From positions 1-9,005 of the forward strand of contig JAQGMX010000215.1 of assembly GCA_028292145.1 (NCBI GenBank): a DNA stretch of 9,005 bases, read 5' to 3'. The stretch is from Variovorax sp. (GTDB taxonomy: Bacteria; Pseudomonadota; Gammaproteobacteria; Burkholderiales; Burkholderiaceae_C). A program made the translations under genes and the position numbers. This document shows positions 1-5,685 of this stretch, piece after piece (positions within the stretch are counted from its first letter, which is position 1; each line of letters starts with the position of its first letter). Below the pieces are notes generated by a model, which had not been told where the DNA came from, made no database searches, and saw nothing but the letters and a program-made list of their open reading frames with translations.

Positions 1-398
1 GCCAATGTCTCGCCCACGCATACGATCGGCGTGATGCCGGCCGCGAGCGCTGCCGCCGCTTTCGAAGCGACGACTTCATCGGTTTCGCCGTGGTACTGCC
101 GACGCTCAGAGTGTCCGACGATCGCAAAGCGAATGCCGAAATCCTTGAGCATCGCAGCCGACTTCTCACCCGTGAAGGCGCCATGCGACTGGGCCGACAC
201 ATCTTGCGAACCGACCGACACCGGCGAATTCGCGGTCAAGGTCTGCACCTGCCACAAGTAAGGCGCCGGAACGCACAGTGCCACGTCGCAGCCGGGGTCA
301 CCGTTCATGCCTTGCAGCAAGGCCTTGACCAGTGCTTCGTTTGCAGCAAGGCTGCCGTTCATCTTCCAGTTGCCGGCGATCAGTTTCCGCGTCGTCAT
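1..398 (-). CDS. tpiA: Triosephosphate isomerase, 3' end outside window
   Basis: This cytosolic enzyme interconverts dihydroxyacetone phosphate and glyceraldehyde 3-phosphate in glycolysis and gluconeogenesis. The first 132 codons are present. The start MTTRKLIAGNWKMNGS carries the family's active-site Asn10 and Lys12. The motif IVGHSERR (about residues 93-100) carries the catalytic electrophile His96, and the strand ending CVGETL is at 127-132. The catalytic glutamate and the phosphate-gripping loop 6 lie beyond the left edge. The ATG at 398 is chosen because the canonical TIM N-terminus begins there, with GGAAAG about 7 bases upstream. The gene starts 16 bases after the stop of the quinone oxidoreductase gene and is probably cotranscribed with it. 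The visible part is intact. Confidence 0.97.
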   Translation of the reverse strand, partial: MTTRKLIAGNWKMNGSLAANEALVKALLQGMNGDPGCDVALCVPAPYLWQVQTLTANSPVSVGSQDVSAQSHGAFTGEKSAAMLKDFGIRFAIVGHSERRQYHGETDEVVASKAAAALAAGITPIVCVGETL

Positions 399-414
399 CT
401 CTGTTCTTTCCAGT

Positions 415-1425
415 TCACCACGTCAGCACGATCTTGCCGATGTGCTGGTTAGATTCCATGAGGGTGTGCGCCTGGGCAGCGCCGCTCGGGCCGCCCTGCA
501 CACCGTTGTCCGCAGCAAAAGTGCTGTGGATCGAATGCTTCACCGCGCCATTTTCGAGCAGCGGCCACACTTTTTCGCGCAATGCCTTGGCAATGGCAGC
601 CTTGAAGGCCAACGGTCGCGGACGCAAGGTCGAACCGGTGACGACCAGGCGCTTTCGCAGCACCATGCCGGCGTTGAATTCGGCTTTGACGCCACCCTGC
701 ACGCCGATGATCACCAAACGGCCATCTTCAGCCATGCACTCGATCTCGCGTGCCACGTAGCTGCCTGCCACCATGTCGAGCACCACGTCGACGCCATTGC
801 CGTCCGTAAGGCGCTTGACCTCCGCGACGAAATCGGACGTCTTGTAGTTGATCGCGTGATCGGCGCCGAAGGCCACACAAGCCGCGCACTTGTCATCGCT
901 GCCTGCCGTGACGATCACGGTGGCGCCCATCGCCTTGGCGATCTGGATGGCCGTCACGCCGATGCCGCTGGAACCGCCCTGCACCAGCAGCGTTTCGCCC
1001 TTTTGCAGACGTCCGCGCTCGAAAACGTTGCTCCACACCGTGAAGAAAGTCTCCGGCAGCGTGGCGGCCTCGACATCGCTCCAGCCCTTCGGCACCGGAA
1101 GACACTGCGCCACCGGCGCAACGCAGAGCGCCGCATAACCGCCGCCTGCGACCAGCGCGCAGACATGGTCGCCGACAGCAAAACCTGCCTCTGTCATGGC
1201 CTGCGCATCGCCGGAGACGATCACGCCGGCCACTTCCAGCCCCGGCAGGTCCGATGCGCCCGGCGGCACCGGGTAATTGCCGGTTCGCTGCAGCACGTCG
1301 GGCCGGTTGACCCCGCTGGCTACGACGCGAATCAGCAATTCGCCGGCACCCGCAACAGGGTCCGGACGTTCGACCAGACGCAGCACTTCGGGAGCGCCGA
1401 ACGATTCGATCTCAATGGCTTTCAT
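415..1425 (-). CDS. Zinc-free NAD(P)H quinone oxidoreductase, MDR superfamily (QOR/PIG3-like)
   Basis: The predicted 336-residue enzyme belongs to the medium-chain dehydrogenase/reductase superfamily. It probably reduces quinones or enones with NAD(P)H in the cytosol; the real substrate is unknown. An N-terminal GroES-like domain (about 1-125) is followed by a Rossmann domain with the nucleotide loop VQGGSSGIG (148-156), then a return to the catalytic domain ending in QHIGKIVLTW. The Cys/His zinc ligands of alcohol dehydrogenases are not evident, which fits the quinone-oxidoreductase branch. The ATG at 1425 (MKAIEIESFGAPEVL) is preferred over an upstream in-frame start at 1470, because the extra 15 residues do not look like family sequence and overlap a hairpin. 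The Shine-Dalgarno (TGGA) is weak. An apparent small insertion, DNGVQGGPSG, lies near residues 306-315. The gene sits between pnp and tpiA, same strand. Confidence 0.92.
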   Translation of the reverse strand: MKAIEIESFGAPEVLRLVERPDPVAGAGELLIRVVASGVNRPDVLQRTGNYPVPPGASDLPGLEVAGVIVSGDAQAMTEAGFAVGDHVCALVAGGGYAALCVAPVAQCLPVPKGWSDVEAATLPETFFTVWSNVFERGRLQKGETLLVQGGSSGIGVTAIQIAKAMGATVIVTAGSDDKCAACVAFGADHAINYKTSDFVAEVKRLTDGNGVDVVLDMVAGSYVAREIECMAEDGRLVIIGVQGGVKAEFNAGMVLRKRLVVTGSTLRPRPLAFKAAIAKALREKVWPLLENGAVKHSIHSTFAADNGVQGGPSGAAQAHTLMESNQHIGKIVLTW

Positions 1426-1440
1426 GGGTATTCCAGGCTG

Positions 1441-1463
1441 CGACGTCCCGCGAAGGGACGTCG
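1441..1463 (-). other. Perfect 9-bp hairpin just upstream of the quinone oxidoreductase gene
   Basis: The arms CGACGTCCC and GGGACGTCG flank a 5-base loop (TTCGC on the minus strand), ending 15 bases before the oxidoreductase ATG. No run of T follows on the minus strand, so it does not look like an intrinsic terminator. It may be an RNA processing or stabilising structure between the pnp and oxidoreductase coding regions, or a protein-binding dyad; the sequence cannot decide. Confidence 0.55.
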
Positions 1464-1478
1464 ATTGCACAAGACCGA

Positions 1479-1495
1479 GCGGCGAATATCGCCGC
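1479..1495 (-). other. 7-bp hairpin directly after the pnp stop codon
   Basis: The arms GCGGCGA and TCGCCGC flank a 3-base loop, 8 bases beyond the pnp stop. There is no U-tract. It may protect the pnp 3' end from exonucleases or be part of a weak factor-dependent stop. It is one of two perfect inverted repeats in the 78-base gap between pnp and the oxidoreductase gene. Confidence 0.45.
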
Positions 1496-1503
1496 CACGG
1501 ACA

Positions 1504-3876
1504 TCAGGACTGCGAGTCGCGACGGAAACCGTCTTGCGCCGGCTGCTGCTGATCGTTCGATTCGACAGGCGCAGACATCGGCTGGTTCTGCTGGAACGAT
1601 TGCTGCGGCTGTTGTTGCTGGTCGCCGCCACGGTCATTGCGCTCGTTGCGGTCGTTGCCTTCGAAACGCGGTGCGCGGTCGCCGCGCGGTGCGCGATCGC
1701 CGCCACGGTCATTGCGGTCCGAACGCTCGCGACGATCGCCGCCACGGTCTTCGCGCGGACGCTCGCTGAACTCCATGCCGGCCGGACGCTCGACCAAGGC
1801 CTTCATCGACAGCTTGACGCGACCCTTTTCGTCGGTTTCGAGGACCTTGACCTTCACGATCTGGCCTTCGCTCAGATAGTCGGTGACCTTTTCGACGCGT
1901 TCATGGGCGATCTGGCTGATGTGCAGCAGGCCGTCCTTACCGGGCAGAAGGTTGATCAGAGCGCCGAAGTCGAGGATCTTCGTGACCGGGCCTCCGTACA
2001 CCTTGCCGATTTCGACTTCCGCCGTGATCTGCTCGATGCGCTTCTTGGCGATTTCGGCCTTTTCCGGATCGGTCGATGCGATCGTGATGGTGCCGTCTTC
2101 GTCGATGTTGATCGTCGTGCCGGTTTCTTCCTGCAGGCCGCGGATGACGGCGCCGCCCTTGCCGATCACGTCGCGGATTTTTTCCGGATTGATCTTCAGC
2201 GTGGTCATGCGCGGCGCGAACTGCGACACCTCGGTGTTGGCAGAGCCCTGTGCTTCCTGCATCTTGCCGAGGATGTGCACGCGCGCTTCCTTGGCTTGCG
2301 CCAGCGCGACCTGCATGATTTCCTTGGTGATGCCCTGGATCTTGATGTCCATCTGGAGCGCTGTGATGCCGGCGGTCGTGCCGGCCACCTTGAAGTCCAT
2401 GTCGCCCAGGTGATCTTCGTCGCCCAGGATGTCGGTCAGCACCGCGAAGCGGTTGCCTTCCTTGATCAGGCCCATGGCGATGCCGGCGACGTGCGCCTTC
2501 ACCGGCACGCCTGCGTCCATCATCGACAGGCAGCCGCCGCAGACCGAAGCCATCGACGACGAACCGTTCGATTCGGTGATTTCCGAGACGACACGAATCG
2601 TGTACGGAAATTCTTCCTTGCTCGGCAGCACGGCCACGAGGGCGCGCTTGGCCAGACGGCCGTGGCCGATTTCGCGGCGCTTGGTCGAACCCATGCGGCC
2701 GACTTCGCCGGTGGCGAACGGAGGCATGTTGTAGTGGAACAGGAAGCGGTCTTCATACTCGCCGGCCAGCGCGTCGATGCGCTGCGCGTCGCGCTCGGTG
2801 CCGAGCGTAGTGATGACCAGCGCCTGCGTTTCGCCGCGCGTGAAGATCGCCGAACCATGGGTGCGTGGCAACACCGAGTTGCGGATCTCGATCGGGCGCA
2901 CGGTGCGCGTGTCGCGACCGTCGATGCGCGGCTCGCCTTCGAGGATCTGGCTGCGCACGATCTTCGATTCGATGGCGAACAACAGGTCGTTGACCTTGCC
3001 CGAATCGAACGGCTCGCCGCTTTCCTTCAGCGCCGACATCACGCCGGCGGTGGTTTCGCGCAGCGCCTGCGTGCGGGCTTGCTTGCTGCGGATCTGATAG
3101 ACAGCACGCAGCTTTTCTTCGGCCAGGCCGTTGACCTTGGCAACGAAGCTTTCGTCTTCTGCGGGCGCTTTCCAGTCCCACAGCGGCTTGCCGGCTTCGC
3201 GCACGAGTTCGTGGATCGCGTTGATGGCGATGACCGACTGCTCATGACCGAAAACGATGCCGCCGAGCATGACTTCTTCGCTCAGCTGCAGGGCTTCGGA
3301 TTCGACCATCAGCACGGCGGCTTCGGTACCAGCGACGATCAGGTCCATCTGCGAATCCTTGCGGGCGGTCTGACCCGGATTCAGCACGTACTGACCGTTG
3401 ATGTAGCCCACGCGCGCAGCACCGATCGGACCGGTGAACGGGATGCCGGAGATCGACAGCGCGGCGCTGACGCCGATCATGGCTGCGATGTCTGCATCGA
3501 CTTCAGGGTTGAGCGACAACGTGTGGATGACCACGTGCACTTCGTTCAGGAAACCTTCCGGGAACAGCGGGCGGATCGGACGGTCGATCAGGCGGCTGGT
3601 GAGGGTTTCGTGTTCGCTGGGCTTGGCTTCGCGCTTGAAGAAACTGCCGGGAATCTTGCCCGCGGCGTAGGTCTTCTCGATGTAGTCGACGGTCAGCGGG
3701 AAGAAGTCCTGCCCGGGCTTGGCCGACTTGGAAGCCACGACGGTGGCCAGAACGACGGTGCCTTCGATATCAACGACGACGGCGCCGCTCGCCTGGCGGG
3801 CGATTTCGCCCGTTTCCAGCACGACCTTCTTGTCGCCCCATTGGAACGACTTGGTGACTTTATTGAAGAGGCTCAT
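1504..3876 (-). CDS. pnp: Polyribonucleotide nucleotidyltransferase (PNPase) with long RGG/Gln-rich tail
   Basis: This homotrimeric 3'-to-5' phosphorolytic exoribonuclease degrades mRNA and takes part in RNA quality control. The 790 residues show a first RNase PH domain (about 10-145), an all-alpha linker (about 147-240), a second RNase PH domain (about 325-550), a KH domain with IGKGG at 571-575, and an S1 domain at about 622-694. Active-site residues match the E. coli pattern offset by two: Arg400/Arg401 in TKRREIGHGR, serines 439-441, and Asp488, Asp494 and Lys496 in the DEDHLGDMDFK motif. E. coli PNPase is 711 residues; the surplus is a low-complexity tail (about 697-790) with three DRGGD units and a Gln/Asn/Pro-rich end. 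The ATG at 3876 is favoured over an upstream in-frame start by the AGGAG at 3883-3887 and the MSLFNKVTKSF N-terminus. It lies downstream of rpsO. Confidence 0.97.
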   Translation of the reverse strand: MSLFNKVTKSFQWGDKKVVLETGEIARQASGAVVVDIEGTVVLATVVASKSAKPGQDFFPLTVDYIEKTYAAGKIPGSFFKREAKPSEHETLTSRLIDRPIRPLFPEGFLNEVHVVIHTLSLNPEVDADIAAMIGVSAALSISGIPFTGPIGAARVGYINGQYVLNPGQTARKDSQMDLIVAGTEAAVLMVESEALQLSEEVMLGGIVFGHEQSVIAINAIHELVREAGKPLWDWKAPAEDESFVAKVNGLAEEKLRAVYQIRSKQARTQALRETTAGVMSALKESGEPFDSGKVNDLLFAIESKIVRSQILEGEPRIDGRDTRTVRPIEIRNSVLPRTHGSAIFTRGETQALVITTLGTERDAQRIDALAGEYEDRFLFHYNMPPFATGEVGRMGSTKRREIGHGRLAKRALVAVLPSKEEFPYTIRVVSEITESNGSSSMASVCGGCLSMMDAGVPVKAHVAGIAMGLIKEGNRFAVLTDILGDEDHLGDMDFKVAGTTAGITALQMDIKIQGITKEIMQVALAQAKEARVHILGKMQEAQGSANTEVSQFAPRMTTLKINPEKIRDVIGKGGAVIRGLQEETGTTINIDEDGTITIASTDPEKAEIAKKRIEQITAEVEIGKVYGGPVTKILDFGALINLLPGKDGLLHISQIAHERVEKVTDYLSEGQIVKVKVLETDEKGRVKLSMKALVERPAGMEFSERPREDRGGDRRERSDRNDRGGDRAPRGDRAPRFEGNDRNERNDRGGDQQQQPQQSFQQNQPMSAPVESNDQQQPAQDGFRRDSQS
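1622..1749 (-). repeat. Three 14-bp repeats encoding DRGGD in the PNPase tail
   Basis: The plus-strand sequence tcgccgccacggtc occurs at 1622-1635, 1697-1710 and 1736-1749. The spacings of 75 and 39 bases are whole numbers of codons. On the coding strand each gives the core of DRGGD, at residues 748-752, 723-727 and 710-714. A shorter RAPRGDRAPR duplication lies between them. In-frame spacing suggests growth of the tail by repeat expansion with the reading frame kept. Confidence 0.7.
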
Positions 3877-3882
3877 GTTTTG

Positions 3883-3887
3883 CTCCT
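3883..3887 (-). promoter_or_regulatory. Shine-Dalgarno of pnp
   Basis: AGGAG on the minus strand, 6 bases before the ATG at 3876. It fixes the pnp start and rules out the 14-codon-longer reading from 3918. Confidence 0.85.
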
Positions 3888-3965
3888 GTTGGAAAGCGGG
3901 ACGGGATGCGAGCAACACGCTTGCATTCGTTCCGCAGGGTACGAAGCGCTTTCAGAACACGATGC

Positions 3966-4029
3966 CATTCCAGCGAAACTCGGCCTTGCGGGACTGAATT
4001 TCATTGGAATGACACAGCTTCGCTCTGTG
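3966..4029 (-). promoter_or_regulatory. Two adjacent hairpins in the pnp leader (possible autoregulatory site)
   Basis: Read on the minus strand, a small hairpin comes first (CACAG/CTGTG, 4013-4029). One base later comes a longer imperfect one (3966-4011), with outer arms CATTCCA/TGGAATG and an inner GAAA/TTTC pairing across a 2x2 internal loop. They lie between the rpsO terminator and the pnp start, about 90 bases before the ATG. In E. coli, the pnp leader forms a stem cut by RNase III and then acted on by PNPase to repress its own translation. The position here is analogous, but the sequence is not claimed to be homologous. I could not identify a clear separate pnp promoter in 3877-4058. 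Confidence 0.4.
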
Positions 4030-4058
4030 CGGCACTCCGAAACTAGGGTTCGCGAAGT

Positions 4059-4098
4059 AAAAAACGCCTGAGCTAGCGGACTAACCCAGGCGTTTTTT
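4059..4098 (-). terminator. Intrinsic terminator of rpsO, near-symmetrical in both directions
   Basis: On the minus strand the inverted repeat AAAAAACGCCTG / CAGGCGTTTTTT encloses a 16-base loop and ends in a run of six T. It starts 13 bases after the rpsO stop codon. The flanking A and T tracts make it usable from either strand, though no plus-strand gene reads into it. It separates rpsO from pnp, so pnp expression needs read-through or its own promoter, as in E. coli. Confidence 0.9.
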
Positions 4099-4111
4099 CA
4101 TGCGATCCGGC

Positions 4112-4378
4112 TTACTTGCGCAGACCCAACTTGGCGATCAGCGCGGTGTAGCGTTCTGCATCCTTGGACTTGAGGTAGTCCAGGAGCTTGCGGCGACGGC
4201 TCACCATGCGCAGCAGACCACGACGACCGTGATGGTCCTTGGCATGCGTCTTGAAGTGAGGGGTGAGTTCGTTGATACGGGCGGTCAGCAGTGCGACTTG
4301 CACTTCTGGGCTACCCGTGTCGTTGGCGGCGCGGGCGTTGTCTTTGACGACTTCGGCCTTGATGGAAGCTGCGATCAT
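4112..4378 (-). CDS. rpsO: 30S ribosomal protein S15
   Basis: S15 is a primary binder of the central domain of 16S rRNA in 30S assembly, and in several bacteria it represses its own mRNA. The 88-residue product matches the family's usual 88-89 residues. It has the signatures NDTGSPEVQVALLT (19-32), HF at 41-42, KDHHGRRGLLRMVS (47-60) and the C-terminal LGLRK. Of the residues that contact rRNA in E. coli (His, Asp, Ser), His41 and Asp48 are kept, but Gly51 replaces the serine. The start ATG at 4378 has AAGGA about 7 bases upstream. The gene has its own likely promoter (around 4486), a leader with hairpins, and a strong terminator just after it. Confidence 0.98.
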   Translation of the reverse strand: MIAASIKAEVVKDNARAANDTGSPEVQVALLTARINELTPHFKTHAKDHHGRRGLLRMVSRRRKLLDYLKSKDAERYTALIAKLGLRK

Positions 4379-4393
4379 TTTGATTTCCTTGTT

Positions 4394-4456
4394 CCGAGAT
4401 ATCGATGCCGATATCGGTGTGTTTGACTTGCGGTGTGCGCTGGAACTGCACGCACC
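4394..4456 (-). promoter_or_regulatory. rpsO leader hairpins, candidate S15 autoregulatory element
   Basis: Two stems are visible in the mRNA leader. The upstream one (4432-4456) pairs GGTGCGTGC with GCGCACACC around a 7-base loop, with one mismatch and one G-U pair. The downstream one (4394-4417) pairs CCGATATC with GATATCtcGG using a 2-base bulge, and ends only 4 bases before the AAGG of the ribosome binding site (4387-4390). A folded leader this close to the ribosome binding site suits translational control by S15, which is known in other phyla with unrelated RNA folds. No match to a described S15 motif is claimed. Confidence 0.4.
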
Positions 4457-4485
4457 GTGTGCCTCGCGGCATGCAAAGCTTGCGG

Positions 4486-4491
4486 ATTGTA
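4486..4491 (-). promoter_or_regulatory. Likely -10 box of the rpsO promoter
   Basis: TACAAT on the minus strand is a good sigma-70 -10 element, in the gap after the aminotransferase stop codon. Its start site would give a leader of about 100 bases before the rpsO ATG. No good -35 box is seen at the proper distance (nearest TAGTCG at 17 bases), so the call rests on the -10 and position. Confidence 0.45.
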
Positions 4492-4511
4492 ACTCAGTCG
4501 GCAGTGACCGA

Positions 4512-5675
4512 CTATTTCGACTGGGCAGCCAGCCAGGTCTTCAGGCGCTCGACGCCTTCGACCAGACGGCTCGGGTCCTTCGACGCGAAGCACCAGCGCA
4601 GCCAGCCCTCCGCCTCCGGCGCGAAGGCAGTGCCGGGCGCGAGACCGAGTCCGGCCTCCACGACCAGCCGCTTGGCGGTTTCCAGAGCGTCCGGAAATCC
4701 GTCCAGCCTGAAAAATGCGTACATGCCGCCTTTCGCGGGCGCGACCTGAACGCCCGGAACTGCCGCCAGCAAGGGCACCAGCACGTCGCGACAAGCCTTC
4801 AGATGCGCGACCACGCGCGGCGTGATGTCCTGGGTATGCGCGAGTGCGGCCAGGCCGGCGCGCTGGGTGAAGACGCTGGCGCAGGACGTGTTGAACTCGA
4901 TCAGCTTGCCCATGCCGTCCACCATCGACGGCGGCATCACCAGCCAGCCGAGGCGCCAGCCGGTCATGAGAAAGCTCTTGGAAAAGCTGTGAACCACCAC
5001 CAACCGGTCGTTGGCATCCGAGATGTCGAGAAAGCTGGGCGCGCAACCGTTGGCTGTCGGCTCGTAATAGAGCCTTTCATAGACCTCATCCGCGAGGATC
5101 CAGGTGCCGGTCTTGCGGCAATGGTCCAGGATGGTGCGCTGCTCGTCGCGCGTGAGCGTCCAGCCGGTGGGGTTGTTGGGCGCATTGAGGATCAGCAGCT
5201 TCGTGCCGGAAGTGACCGCGGCGCAAAGCGCGTCGAGGTCGAGCGTCCATTCGCCATCGGCCGGTTTCAGCGGAACGCAACGCACCCGCGCGCCCATGAT
5301 GGCGGGCTGCGCGACCAGGTTCGGCCACACCGGCGTCACCGCGACGACTTCATCGCCGGCATCGACCAGCGCCTGCACGGCCAGCATGAGCGCGTTGACG
5401 CCGCCCGAGGTGATGGCGATGCGCGCCGCGTCGACCGCGGGATGCAGCGCACTGGTGTAGCGGGCGACGGCTTCCCGCAACTCGGGCAATCCGAGGTTGT
5501 GCGAATAGAAGGTTTCACCGCGCTCGAGCGACTCGATCGCGGCCCGGCGCACGACTTCCGGCGTGATTTCGTCGCTTTCGCCGAACCAGAAGGCGAGCAC
5601 ATCGCTGCGGCCGATGCCGGCATTGGCGACTTCGCGAATCTTGGAGGCTTCGAGGTCCTGAACGGCTTGGCGCAT
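4512..5675 (-). CDS. PLP-dependent aminotransferase, class I/II (fold type I)
   Basis: The 387-residue enzyme belongs to the aspartate-aminotransferase superfamily and should move an amino group between an amino acid and a 2-oxo acid in the cytosol; substrate not predictable here. Visible cofactor residues are Asn168 in NAPNNPTG, Asp196 and Tyr199 in ILADEVYERL, the Schiff-base lysine Lys233 in SFSKSF, Arg241 in GWRLGW (phosphate), and Arg360 in LRWCFA, the likely substrate-carboxylate arginine. Length is normal. An upstream TTG start at 5687 is possible, but the ATG at 5675 is preferred because GAGG (5682-5685) sits 6 bases before it and overlaps the stop codon of the upstream binding-protein gene. 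That 8-base gap indicates an operon with coupled translation. The rpsO promoter lies just after its stop. Confidence 0.93.
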   Translation of the reverse strand: MRQAVQDLEASKIREVANAGIGRSDVLAFWFGESDEITPEVVRRAAIESLERGETFYSHNLGLPELREAVARYTSALHPAVDAARIAITSGGVNALMLAVQALVDAGDEVVAVTPVWPNLVAQPAIMGARVRCVPLKPADGEWTLDLDALCAAVTSGTKLLILNAPNNPTGWTLTRDEQRTILDHCRKTGTWILADEVYERLYYEPTANGCAPSFLDISDANDRLVVVHSFSKSFLMTGWRLGWLVMPPSMVDGMGKLIEFNTSCASVFTQRAGLAALAHTQDITPRVVAHLKACRDVLVPLLAAVPGVQVAPAKGGMYAFFRLDGFPDALETAKRLVVEAGLGLAPGTAFAPEAEGWLRWCFASKDPSRLVEGVERLKTWLAAQSK

Positions 5676-5681
5676 GTTTTT

Positions 5682-5685
5682 CCTC
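5682..5685 (-). promoter_or_regulatory. Shine-Dalgarno of the aminotransferase gene, overlapping the preceding stop
   Basis: GAGG on the minus strand, 6 bases before the ATG at 5675. The upstream gene's stop TGA occupies 5684-5686, so ribosomes finishing the binding-protein gene end at the start signal of the aminotransferase. This decides the ATG over the TTG at 5687, which would leave the site inside the coding region. Confidence 0.7.

Noticed and set aside
1426..1470. A 15-residue extension of the quinone oxidoreductase from an upstream start
   Set aside because: The extension lies over the 9-bp hairpin and does not resemble the family, whereas MKAIEIESFGAPEVL does.
1622..1790. Frameshift or misassembly as the cause of the odd PNPase C-terminus
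   Set aside because: The tail stays in frame to a stop, its repeats are spaced by whole codons, and its charge pattern is orderly.
3877..3918. A 14-residue N-terminal extension of PNPase from an upstream in-frame start
   Set aside because: The extension covers the AGGAG ribosome binding site, and the family N-terminus begins at the ATG at 3876.
307..4071. A 1254-codon open frame on the plus strand, opposite pnp and the quinone oxidoreductase gene
   Set aside because: It is the antisense shadow of GC-rich genes: the translation is rich in His, Arg, Ala and Asp with no recognisable domain, and the minus-strand products there are well-known families.
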